NCBI RefSeq assembly: GCF_016862915.1
Contig: NZ_BONW01000001.1
Location: 1-64,000 of the forward strand
Reading direction: 5' to 3'
Length of the DNA stretch: 64,000 nt
Source: Plantactinospora endophytica
Lineage (GTDB): Bacteria; Actinomycetota; Actinomycetes; Mycobacteriales; Micromonosporaceae
Under the pieces are notes generated by a model. That model saw only the letters and a list, made by a program, of their open reading frames with translations, did not search any database and was not told where the DNA came from. Positions within the stretch are counted from its first letter, which is position 1; the number at the start of each line of letters is the position of its first letter. Below, one piece after another: positions 1 to 9,160 of this stretch. The translations under genes were made by a program, and so were the position numbers.

Positions 1-27
1 TTTTCACCGATGATGTGCTGGTCGGGG

Positions 28-56
28 GTTGGTCGGTTCCCACGACCCCGACCAAC
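28..56 (-). terminator. Possible terminator downstream of the trypsin-like protease gene
   Basis: A 9-bp inverted repeat (arms 28-36 and 48-56, spacer 11) lies 13 bases beyond the stop codon of the leftward protease gene. There is no clear U-tract, so this could be a simple hairpin rather than a true intrinsic terminator. Confidence 0.35.
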
Positions 57-69
57 ACACCCGGACCGA

Positions 70-978
<909 letters not shown>

Positions 979-1017
979 TCATCCCGGTTGTGTCATACCA
1001 CCGGGCGACGGGACCGG

Positions 1018-2964
1018 CTAACCGCAGCTGTACCGGGGCTCGGCGAGGTACTTCCAGGTGAACTTCTCCCGCTTGATGACCTTTCCGCCCTTGTGGAAGA
1101 GCCGGAAGGCGTCCTGGGTGAAGCCGTCGATGCCGTTGGTCGGGATGCAGGACGGCCCCGGCTGGAGCTTGATCACCTTCGGCTTCGTGATGTTGCGGCG
1201 CGGGCTGTACTCCGTCGTCACCTTGTCGAAGACCTTGGTGCTCCAGATCGAGACCGTGACCGAGCTGGACGTGTGCGAGGTGTCGATGAGTACGCCGTGC
1301 GGGCTGTCGTTCTTGAACTTGAAGTCGAGGTCCGGCCAGAAGATGGTCGACTCGATGACCGCCGGGTAGCGGCTGAACCAGTACGAGTGCGGCTTGTGCT
1401 CCACGTCCTCCAACCCGGCGTAGTACGTCGCGTTGAACAGCGTGGTGGTGAACTGCGAGGTGCCGCCGCCGACCCCCGGCACCAGCTTGCCGTCCAGGAT
1501 GACCGGCGCGTCCCGGTAGCCCTGGGCGTAGCCGCGCTCCCCGGTGTGCCCGTTCAGCGAGAACGTCTCGCCGGGCTTCACCACCGTGCCGTCCACGTCC
1601 CGGGCGATCGTCACGATGTTCTGGCTGCGCGCCGAGCTGAGGCCGCCGGTGAAGTTGGTGGTGAAGGTGGAGACCCGCTCCTTGATGCCCATCTTGTTGA
1701 TGTCGTCGGTGGTCACCTTCGGCTCGACCGCCTTGAGCTGCGCGGCGACCGTACGGCCGTCGGCCTTCGGGAGTACCGCCATCAGGTCGCGGGCCAGCGC
1801 GGCGGTGTCCACCTGCGAGCCGCCGGTGCCGGCGACGACCTTCGGCTTGTTGCCCTGGATCGACATGGTGGCATCCTTCGGCTCCACCTCCACCTTGCCG
1901 AGCTGGCTCGGGAGCGCGGCACGGAGCTTCTTCTCGTCCACCCGGGGCGAGATCTTGCCCTTCTTGTCGGCGGTCAGCACCAGGCTCTTCGCGATCGCGG
2001 CCGGCGGGATGCTGAAGTTGCCCCGCTGGCTGGTCACCGTGACCGGGCCGGCGACCGCCGGCCGGGCCAGCTCGGTGACGAGCTTGTCGACCTCCTCGGT
2101 CGTGGTCGCCGGGTGCGTCTCGACCAGCGGCACCACCACGGCCTGCCCGCCGAGCCAGCCGTCCCGCAGCGCCTTCGCGGAGTCCTCGGCCCGGATTCCC
2201 TTGCTCGGCTTCGGATAGACCGGTCGGGGCGTGGTGCCGCTGAAGGTGATCGCCGGCAACGTCATCTGTGGCCCGGTCCGGCCGACGATTTTCCGTAGCT
2301 CGGTGTCGAGCTTCTCGGCGTCGACGGTGACCACCGGATCGGCCTCACGGGAGCCGAAGAGCAGCTCCCAGGGGCCGGGCCGGTGCGCCGAGGCCGCCTC
2401 GACGGTCGCCTCGACGTCCACCGCCAGGCCGACCTCGGCCGGCGTCACCTCGCCGGTCTGGTCGCCGATGCGTACCGGGACGGGGGTGGTGAAGGTGCTG
2501 GCCCGGGAGTCCAGGGCGGCGCGGAGCGCCTGGACCGCCTCGGCCCGGCTCTTGCCGCCCAGGTCCACGTCGAGCACGCTGGTGCCCCGGGGCACCTCGC
2601 CGGCGTACGCGTAGCCGGCCGTGGCGGCACCGCTGGCGACCAGCACGGCGAAGGCCGCCCCACCGGCGATCAGGACCCGCCGCAGCCGGCGCCGGGATGC
2701 CGGCTGTCCGGGGGCGCCCGGGGCGCCGGAGGCGTCGGGACGGGAGATCGGAGCGTCCCAGCCGGCCGATGCGGCGGTGACGGTCTCCGGGGTACCCCCG
2801 GCGGCGCCGACCGGTCCGCCGCCGGCTTCCTGTCCGACCGGCAGGGTCACGGCGGTGATCTGGATGGTGGGGCGATCCTCGGCGGGCACCGAGACGGCGG
2901 CCATCTGCATGGTCGGCCGCTCGTCGGCGGGCACCCTGTTCTCGCCGTACTGACTCACGGACAC
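1018..2964 (-). CDS. VanW-domain protein with putative peptidoglycan-binding repeats, membrane anchored
   Basis: 648 aa, GTG start. Residues 1-85 are a low-complexity Pro/Gly/Ala cytoplasmic region with two similar segments (PADERPTMQMAAVSVP and PAEDRPTIQITAVTLP). One membrane segment follows an Arg cluster at about 92-115. The extracellular part begins with the YoaR-type segment PRGTSVLDVDLGGKSRAEAV, as in PF12229 peptidoglycan-binding domains, which appears twice. The VanW domain lies at about 430-560 (KPGETFSLNGHTGERGY, PGVGGGTSQF). The family is widespread in Gram-positive envelopes; vancomycin resistance should not be inferred. A role at the cell wall is inferred. Divergent from the nuclease/nucleotidase gene. 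Confidence 0.88.
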   Translation of the reverse strand: MSVSQYGENRVPADERPTMQMAAVSVPAEDRPTIQITAVTLPVGQEAGGGPVGAAGGTPETVTAASAGWDAPISRPDASGAPGAPGQPASRRRLRRVLIAGGAAFAVLVASGAATAGYAYAGEVPRGTSVLDVDLGGKSRAEAVQALRAALDSRASTFTTPVPVRIGDQTGEVTPAEVGLAVDVEATVEAASAHRPGPWELLFGSREADPVVTVDAEKLDTELRKIVGRTGPQMTLPAITFSGTTPRPVYPKPSKGIRAEDSAKALRDGWLGGQAVVVPLVETHPATTTEEVDKLVTELARPAVAGPVTVTSQRGNFSIPPAAIAKSLVLTADKKGKISPRVDEKKLRAALPSQLGKVEVEPKDATMSIQGNKPKVVAGTGGSQVDTAALARDLMAVLPKADGRTVAAQLKAVEPKVTTDDINKMGIKERVSTFTTNFTGGLSSARSQNIVTIARDVDGTVVKPGETFSLNGHTGERGYAQGYRDAPVILDGKLVPGVGGGTSQFTTTLFNATYYAGLEDVEHKPHSYWFSRYPAVIESTIFWPDLDFKFKNDSPHGVLIDTSHTSSSVTVSIWSTKVFDKVTTEYSPRRNITKPKVIKLQPGPSCIPTNGIDGFTQDAFRLFHKGGKVIKREKFTWKYLAEPRYSCG

Positions 2965-3299
2965 CTCGATCAGCGCGATGCGGCGGGCGGGGATTCGGCC
3001 CGGCCGGCAGGACCTTGACCGACTACGGTAGCCAAAACTCGACCAGAACGGGCAACGGGTCGGCCGGCGGCGGCCTGACCTCGTCCTACCCGTGCAGTGC
3101 CGGGACCTCGGAGTTGACCCGACCGGTGTGGACGGTGCCGGGGCGGCTGCGTCCCGGACCGAGCCGAAAAAGGTGAATGGTCCGATCTTCGGATGCGTTA
3201 GGACCGAACATCCATGGGGTTCCGTACACCTGGCAGATCTCGGTAAGCCACCGAGCCCGCATATGCTCCGACCGTCTACCCCCTATCGGAGGCAACTTG
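2965..3299. other. Divergent intergenic region with possible operator
   Basis: 335 bp between the VanW gene (leftward) and the nuclease gene (rightward), so it should hold both promoters. I see a perfect 6-bp inverted repeat (3239-3244 and 3250-3255) about 45 bp before the nuclease start, and a TATGCT hexamer at 3263-3268 that could be a -10 element without a convincing -35. No gene is evident. Confidence 0.4.
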
Positions 3300-6200
3300 A
3301 TGCGCCGGAACAGACGCGGACGCTCGCTCAAGGCGCTGGGCGTACTGCTCACCAGTGGTGCGCTCGGTGTAACCAGCGGAGTCGCGGCCTTCGCCGCCGA
3401 ACCCGCCGCGACGCCCTTCCTCAGTGAGATTCACTACGACAATGTCGGTACGGATACCGGCGAGGCCATCGAGGTCGAGGCTCCGGCCGGTACCGACCTG
3501 ACCGGATGGCAGCTCGTCCTCTACAACGGCAACAACGGTGCGCCGTACAACACCCGGACGCTCAGCGGGACTGTGCCGGCGGCCGGGGTGGTCGTCGCGA
3601 CGTACCCGACGGACGGCATCCAGAACGGTTCGCCGGACGCGGTCGCGTTGGTCGCGCCGGACGGTACGGTCGCCGAGTTCCTCAGCTACGAGGGCGGGAT
3701 GACCGGGGTCGGCGGACCCGCCAACGGGCAGGCCGCCACCGACATCGGCGTGGCCGAGGGCAGCGCCACCCCGGTCGGCCAGTCGCTCCAGCGGATCGAC
3801 GGCACGTGGCGGGCCCCGGCACAGAACAGCTTCGGCGCCCGCAACAGCGGAGGCGGCGACCCGGACCCGGATCCGGACCCGGTCGGCTGCGACACCCCCG
3901 TCAGCCACACCATCGCCCAGGTGCAGGGCACCGGCGACGCGACGCCGCTGGCCGGTACCCGGGTGACCGTCGAGGGTGTCGTCACCGGCGACCACCGCAC
4001 CGGCGGGTACAACGGGATCTACCTCCAGACCGCCGGCAGCGGCGGGCGTACGCCGGCCGCCGGTACCGCCTCGGACGGCATCTTCGTCTACCTGACCAGC
4101 AACGCCGCCAACCACCCGAGCGTCGCGCTCGGCGACCGGGTCCGGGTCAGCGGCAACGCGAGCGAGTTCAACGGGCTCACCCAGGTCAGCATCGGAGCCA
4201 AGACCGACGTGCAGGTCTGCGAGCAGGGAGTCGCGTTGCCGTCGCCGGTCGCGCTCTCGCTGCCGCTGGACGTCCCGGCCCGGGAGTCGGTCGAGTCGAT
4301 GCTGGTCGCCCCGGTCGGCCAGTACACCGTCGCCGAGGTCTACAACACCAACCGGTACGGCGAGGTCGTGCTCGCCGCCGGTGACCGCGCTGCGGTGATC
4401 CCCACCGACATCGCCCGGCCCGGTACGGACGCAGCCCGCAACGCGGCGGCGGCGAACAAGCTGGCCCGACTGCTGGTCGACGACGGCCGGACCACCAACC
4501 TGGCCGACGCGGGCCTGCTGCCGCCGTACCTGGCTCCGGGCAGCCCGCTGCGGGTCGGCGACTCGGTCGAGGCGTTCGGGCCGACCGTGCTGTCCTACGG
4601 GTTCAACGAGTGGCGGCTCCAGCCGACCACCCCGGTCAGCGCGGACACCCCGCCGGCCGCCCGCACCAGCTTCAAGGTGACCAACCCGCGTACCCCGGCA
4701 CCCGGCGACGTCGGCGGTGACCTCAAGGTCGGCGCGTTCAACGTGCTCAACTACTTCGTGCACTTCGGCGGCGACGCCCGGGGTGCCGCGGACGAGGCGG
4801 CGCTGGCCAAGCAGGAGGCGAAGATCGTCTCGGCGATCAACGCGCTCGGCGCCGACGTGGTCGCGCTCCAGGAGATCGAGAACTCGGTCCGGTTCGACGC
4901 CGCCGACCCGCAGAAGGCGCTCAAGCGACTCGTCGCCGCGCTGAACACCGCGGCCGGGGCGGGCACCTGGGACTACGTGCGTACCCCGGCGGAGCTGCCG
5001 GCCGCGGCCCAGCAGGACTTCATCACCACCGCGATCATCTTCAAGCCGGCCAAGGCGCAGCCGAAGGGCGCGTCCCGGTCGGTCAACGACGAGGCCGTGT
5101 GGTTCAACGCCCGGGAGCCGATCGCGCAGACCTTCACGGCCGGCGCGACCACCTTCACCGTGGTGGCCAACCACCTCAAGTCGAAGAGCAGCTCCGACTC
5201 GGCGACCGGCGACAACGCCGACAGCGGGGACGGGCAGGGCGCGTTCAACGGCGACCGGGTCCGCCAGGCCCGCGCGCTGACCGCGTTCGTCGACCGGTTG
5301 AAGACCGACAGCGGCAGCGACCAGGTGCTGCTGCTCGGCGACTTCAACGCGTACACCCAGGAGGACCCGATGAAGGTCCTCTACGACGCCGGGTACGTCG
5401 ACCTGAACGACGCCGGCAAGGCCAGTTACGTCTTCGGCGGCGAGTCCGGCTCGCTCGACCACGCGGTCGCCTCGGCGTCGCTGAAGGAGCGGGTCACCGG
5501 CGTCGACGTCTGGCAGATCAACTCGCACGAGTCGTACGCCTTCCAGTACGACGGGCACCCGGCGTTCTTCGCCGAGAACCCGTACCGGGCCAGTGACCAC
5601 AACCCGATCGTCGTCGGTCTGGAGACCGGGGCGACCGGACCGGTCGACCTGCAACTGCTCAGCGTCAACGACTTCCACGGTCGGCTGGAGTCGCCGGGCA
5701 ACGCCCCGGACGGCCGGCCGGTCGGCGGAGCGGCCCAGGTCGCCGGCCTGGTCAACCAGCTCCGGGCGGAGAACCCGAACACCGCGTTCGTCTCCGGCGG
5801 TGACAACATCGGCGCCTCCACGTTCATCTCGGCGATCGACGAGGACAACCCGACGATCGACGCGCTGAACAAGATCGGGGTGGCCGCCTCGGCGGTCGGC
5901 AACCACGAGTTCGACAAGGGCATCGCGGACCTGACCGGCCGGGTCGCCGACCGGGCGGACTTCCCGCTGCTCGGCGCGAACGTGTACCGGGGCGACGAGC
6001 GGGCGCTGCCGGCGTACTCGGTCAGCACCGTCGGCGGGATCCGGGTCGGCTTCGTCGGCGTGGTGACCGAGCAGACCGGTTCGCTGGTCAGCCCGGACGG
6101 CATCGCCGGGATCAGCTTCCGGGAGCCGGTGGCCGAGGCGAACGCCGTGGCCGCACAGCTCAAGGACGGCAACCCGGCCAACGGCGAGGCCGACGTGGTG

Positions 6201-7682
6201 GTGCTGCTCGCCCACGAGGGCGCGGCGACCGAGAACATCAACTCGGCCGAGGCACTGGCGAACGACCCGGTCTTCGGGAAGTTCACCCGGGCGGACGCGA
6301 CGATCGACGTCATCTTCAGCGGGCACACCCACCAGCCGTACGCCTTCGAGGTGCCGATCCCCGGCACCGACAAGCTGCGGCCGGTCGTGCAGGCGGAGGA
6401 CTACGGCAAGCGGCTGGGCAAGGTCGAGCTGACCTTCGACCCGGCCACCGGTGCGGTCACCGCAGCCGACGCCGCGCTCGTCGACGTGGTCGGCGCGCCG
6501 CAGGACCCGGCGGTCGCCGAGATCGTGGCGGCGGCCAAGGCCCGGGCCCAGGAGCTGGGTCAGCGGCCACTCGGGTCGATCACCGCGGACATCAGGCGGG
6601 CCTACAACGAGGCCGGCAACGAGGACCGGGGCAAGGAGTCGGTACTCGGCAACTTCATCGCGGACGTGCAGCTCGCCGGTACCAGCGCGGCCGGCCGGGG
6701 CGGGGCGCAGATCGCGTTCATGAACCCGGGTGGCCTGCGGGCCGACCTGCTGCACGCCCCGGACGGCGTGGTCACCTACTCGGAGGCGTTCGCGGTGCAG
6801 CCGTTCGCCAACGACGTGGTGACGAAGACGTACACCGGGGCCCAGCTCAAGCAGGTGCTGGAGCAGCAGTGGCAGCCGGCCGGGGCGTCCCGGCCGGTGC
6901 TCTGGCTGGGTGTCTCCAAAGGGTTCAGCTACACCTACGACCCGGCGGCCGCACAGGGCGCCCGGATCACGTCGATGTCGCTGAACGGCACGCCGATCAG
7001 CCCGACCGGCAGCTACCGGCTGACGGTGAACTCGTTCCTCGCCTCCGGCGGGGACAACTTCGCCGCGCTGGCCGGTGGCACCGACCGGGTTACCACCGGT
7101 GACAACGACCTGACCATGCTGACCGACTACCTCGCCGACAACTCGCCGGTCACCGCCGACCCGGCGCCGCGTTCGGCGGTCGGGCAGCCCGGCCCGGAGT
7201 GCACCACGACGATCACCGGCCGGCACAGCCGTCCGCTGACCGTCTTCTCCGGGCTCACCTGCCTGGAGAACGCGACCGTCGGCGGTCCGGTGACCGTGCT
7301 GCCGGGCGCGTCGCTGATCGCGACCGGTGGCAGCATCGCCGGTCCGGTCACCGCCACCGGGGCGGAGCTGCTCACCCTGAGCGGTACCACCGTCTCCGGC
7401 CCGGTCTCGGTGGTCGCCGCGACCGGTGAGGTGCTGGTCGAGAAGGGCCGGGTGGGCGGGCCGGTCTCGCTCGCGCTGAACAGCGGCGGGGTGCGTCTCG
7501 ACACCGTCAACGTCGGCGGCCCGGTCTCGCTGCTCGGCAACTCCGGCAGCGAGCCGCTGGTGGTCGCCGGCAACACCATCGGTGGACCGCTGGCCTGCGC
7601 GGCCAACACGCCGGCTCCGGGCAACGACGGCCGGCCGAACACGGTACGCGGCCCGGCGGCGGGACAGTGTGCCAGGCTGTGA
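3300..7682 (+). CDS. Secreted ExeM/NucH-type endonuclease fused to a 5'-nucleotidase, with C-terminal repeat domain
   Basis: 1460 aa from the ATG at 3300, chosen because GGAGG lies 8 bases upstream; the frame stays open to 3177. A signal peptide ends near residue 34 (AAFAAEP). Domains in order: lamin-tail (LTD) fold at about 38-90 (LSEIHYDN, LTGWQLVLYN); OB-type region at about 200-350; endonuclease/exonuclease/phosphatase domain at about 475-778 (FNVLNYF, ALQEIEN, VVANHLKSK, LLGDFNAY, SDHNPIV); calcineurin-type metallophosphatase at about 782-1060 (NDFHGRLE, GGDNIG, GNHEFDKG, SGHTHQPY); 5'-nucleotidase C-terminal domain at about 1105-1290 (NFIADVQLA, NPGGLRADL). The last 160 residues repeat a GGPVS-like motif and may form a beta-helix. 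It should degrade extracellular DNA and then remove phosphate from nucleotides. Confidence 0.93.
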   Translation: MRRNRRGRSLKALGVLLTSGALGVTSGVAAFAAEPAATPFLSEIHYDNVGTDTGEAIEVEAPAGTDLTGWQLVLYNGNNGAPYNTRTLSGTVPAAGVVVATYPTDGIQNGSPDAVALVAPDGTVAEFLSYEGGMTGVGGPANGQAATDIGVAEGSATPVGQSLQRIDGTWRAPAQNSFGARNSGGGDPDPDPDPVGCDTPVSHTIAQVQGTGDATPLAGTRVTVEGVVTGDHRTGGYNGIYLQTAGSGGRTPAAGTASDGIFVYLTSNAANHPSVALGDRVRVSGNASEFNGLTQVSIGAKTDVQVCEQGVALPSPVALSLPLDVPARESVESMLVAPVGQYTVAEVYNTNRYGEVVLAAGDRAAVIPTDIARPGTDAARNAAAANKLARLLVDDGRTTNLADAGLLPPYLAPGSPLRVGDSVEAFGPTVLSYGFNEWRLQPTTPVSADTPPAARTSFKVTNPRTPAPGDVGGDLKVGAFNVLNYFVHFGGDARGAADEAALAKQEAKIVSAINALGADVVALQEIENSVRFDAADPQKALKRLVAALNTAAGAGTWDYVRTPAELPAAAQQDFITTAIIFKPAKAQPKGASRSVNDEAVWFNAREPIAQTFTAGATTFTVVANHLKSKSSSDSATGDNADSGDGQGAFNGDRVRQARALTAFVDRLKTDSGSDQVLLLGDFNAYTQEDPMKVLYDAGYVDLNDAGKASYVFGGESGSLDHAVASASLKERVTGVDVWQINSHESYAFQYDGHPAFFAENPYRASDHNPIVVGLETGATGPVDLQLLSVNDFHGRLESPGNAPDGRPVGGAAQVAGLVNQLRAENPNTAFVSGGDNIGASTFISAIDEDNPTIDALNKIGVAASAVGNHEFDKGIADLTGRVADRADFPLLGANVYRGDERALPAYSVSTVGGIRVGFVGVVTEQTGSLVSPDGIAGISFREPVAEANAVAAQLKDGNPANGEADVVVLLAHEGAATENINSAEALANDPVFGKFTRADATIDVIFSGHTHQPYAFEVPIPGTDKLRPVVQAEDYGKRLGKVELTFDPATGAVTAADAALVDVVGAPQDPAVAEIVAAAKARAQELGQRPLGSITADIRRAYNEAGNEDRGKESVLGNFIADVQLAGTSAAGRGGAQIAFMNPGGLRADLLHAPDGVVTYSEAFAVQPFANDVVTKTYTGAQLKQVLEQQWQPAGASRPVLWLGVSKGFSYTYDPAAAQGARITSMSLNGTPISPTGSYRLTVNSFLASGGDNFAALAGGTDRVTTGDNDLTMLTDYLADNSPVTADPAPRSAVGQPGPECTTTITGRHSRPLTVFSGLTCLENATVGGPVTVLPGASLIATGGSIAGPVTATGAELLTLSGTTVSGPVSVVAATGEVLVEKGRVGGPVSLALNSGGVRLDTVNVGGPVSLLGNSGSEPLVVAGNTIGGPLACAANTPAPGNDGRPNTVRGPAAGQCARL

Positions 7683-7723
7683 AAGACGGTTTCAGTACGG
7701 ACCGACAGTTGAGTTGAACTGAC

Positions 7724-7774
7724 GCGACTGCGGGTCCGGGGCCGGTCACCGGTTCCGGACCCGCAGTCGCTTTT
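7724..7774 (+). terminator. Intrinsic terminator after the nuclease/nucleotidase gene
   Basis: A perfect 16-bp stem (7724-7739 with 7755-7770) is followed directly by TTTT (7771-7774). It starts 42 bases after the stop codon. Confidence 0.88.
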
Positions 7775-7823
7775 GTGGGGCGTTTCCGGGAGTGGGCCGT
7801 CCCGGGGACGGGGAAGGACGAGG

Positions 7824-8876
7824 GTGAGCGGCTACCAGCCCGTACCGCTGCCGAGCGGGGCCGCCGGAGTGCGCCGGGACGACCTGGTGGCCGGGCTGAC
7901 CGGGTGGGTCCGGTCCCGGCCGCTGCGGGACCTGGTGGCCGCGTTCGGCGACGAGCTGCCGGACCGGATGGGCGCCGGCGAGCTGCTGGCCTGGCTGGAC
8001 GACTTCTCGGCCCGGCACTGGGACTTCCGGCGCCGGCACGGTGCGGTCGAGCGGGACGAGGTGGTCGAGTCCGGTCTCGATCCCGCCGTCGCCGACCTGG
8101 TCCGGTCGGCTGCCGAGGCGCTCGGCCTGACCGGTCCGCGCCCCGTGCCCGAGCGGCGGTACGACCACCTGCTGGTGCTGGGCGGGCTGGCCCGGTCCTG
8201 CCTGCAACGGACCGGGTACGCCGCGCTGCTGGTCGGCAGCGGTGCGGTCGAGGTCGGCGAGGTTTCCGCGCTGGGCAGCTTCCGCCCGCTCCGCCCGCTC
8301 GAACTCGACCGGCTGCCCGTTCCGCCCGACGACCACCACCGACAACTCGACGGCGGACTCGAACCGTTGCCCGTCCCTACCGACGACCATTACCGACAGC
8401 TCGACGGCGGATACGAAGTGGACGCGATGGACGTGGGTGTCCGGGTCGGCTTCGGCTGCCCGGCGCCGGTCGAGGAGCGCCGCTCGGCCGGTGACGTCAC
8501 CCACCGGTCGTGGTCGGTCGCGGTGTACCGGCCGGCGGTCGGGCCGGTGCTGCGGGTGCTGGCCGCACCGTCGACCGAGCCGGAGACCCGGCGGGCGCAC
8601 ACCTCCGACACGTACCACTTCTGGGCGGCGGAGGTGGGTCCGGCGGCCGGGGACCGGGTACTCGTGCTGACGTCGCAGCTCTACGTGCCGTTCCAGCACT
8701 GTGACGCGATCCGTACGCTGGGTCTCGGTTACGGGTGCGAGGTGGACACGATCGGGCTGGACCCGAGCCGACTGACCGGGTACGGGCCGGCCGAGCCGGT
8801 GGGCGCCGACCGGTACCTTCAGGAAATTCGGTCCGCCGTCCGGTCGATACGCAATCTGTTCTGCGTACTCGGATAA
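7824..8876 (+). CDS. Hypothetical protein with possible DUF218-like C-terminal half
   Basis: 350 aa from the GTG at 7824, preceded by GGAAGGACGAGG; the frame is open upstream to 7773 but that part overlaps the terminator. No signal peptide or membrane segment. I do not recognise the family firmly. YDHLLVLGG (about 113) and RVLVLTSQLYVPFQHCDAIR followed by LGLGYGCEVDTIG resemble the strand-loop pattern of DUF218 (YdcF/ElyC) proteins, but the match is by eye. A tandem duplication inserts two near-identical 18-residue units rich in Asp/His at about 164-199 (LPVPPDDHHRQLDGG, LPVPTDDHYRQLDGG). It is a single-gene unit between two surface-protein genes. Function unknown. Confidence 0.75.
   Translation: MSGYQPVPLPSGAAGVRRDDLVAGLTGWVRSRPLRDLVAAFGDELPDRMGAGELLAWLDDFSARHWDFRRRHGAVERDEVVESGLDPAVADLVRSAAEALGLTGPRPVPERRYDHLLVLGGLARSCLQRTGYAALLVGSGAVEVGEVSALGSFRPLRPLELDRLPVPPDDHHRQLDGGLEPLPVPTDDHYRQLDGGYEVDAMDVGVRVGFGCPAPVEERRSAGDVTHRSWSVAVYRPAVGPVLRVLAAPSTEPETRRAHTSDTYHFWAAEVGPAAGDRVLVLTSQLYVPFQHCDAIRTLGLGYGCEVDTIGLDPSRLTGYGPAEPVGADRYLQEIRSAVRSIRNLFCVLG
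8313..8420 (+). repeat. 54-bp in-frame tandem duplication inside the hypothetical gene
   Basis: Units 8313-8366 and 8367-8420 encode near-identical 18-residue segments. The period is a multiple of three, so copy-number change would keep the frame. Synonymous and conservative differences show the copies have begun to diverge. Confidence 0.8.
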
Positions 8877-9160
8877 TCACAATCCGGATAGGTGGCCGAG
8901 TGGTGGTACGGTAATACACCATCCCTTGTGGACGGCAAATCGGATTACTCGCCCGGACCGGTCCACATGGTGGCTTTCGCAGCAAGGAACCATCGGATCG
9001 TCGGGGTGTGACTGGCCTAACGGTCCGACTTGGTGCGGAAAACCGAAACGGGGCAGCGCGCCGAATAAAGGAACCCTTAAAGTAACTCGGGCGTCGCCCC
9101 ACGGGGGGCCACCGTCCCTTATCTGGGCAGTGCGACGCGTACCTGTTGCGAGGAGTCCCC

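Noticed and set aside
1018-2964. Vancomycin-resistance gene reading of the VanW-domain protein
   Set aside because: VanW domains are common in envelope proteins of non-resistant bacteria, and no vanHAX-type genes are nearby.
3276-7226. 1316-aa open frame antisense to the nuclease/nucleotidase gene
   Set aside because: Arg/Gly/Val-rich composition and perfect overlap with a well-supported gene show it is a high-GC shadow frame.
8940-9160. Possible c-di-AMP (ydaO-type) riboswitch upstream of the cell-wall-binding-repeat gene
   Set aside because: There is a purine-rich GCCGAATAAAGGAACC-like stretch, but the conserved 3' core (CCGACAGCTAAC-like) and expected pairing are not visible. A covariance-model scan with Infernal would settle it.
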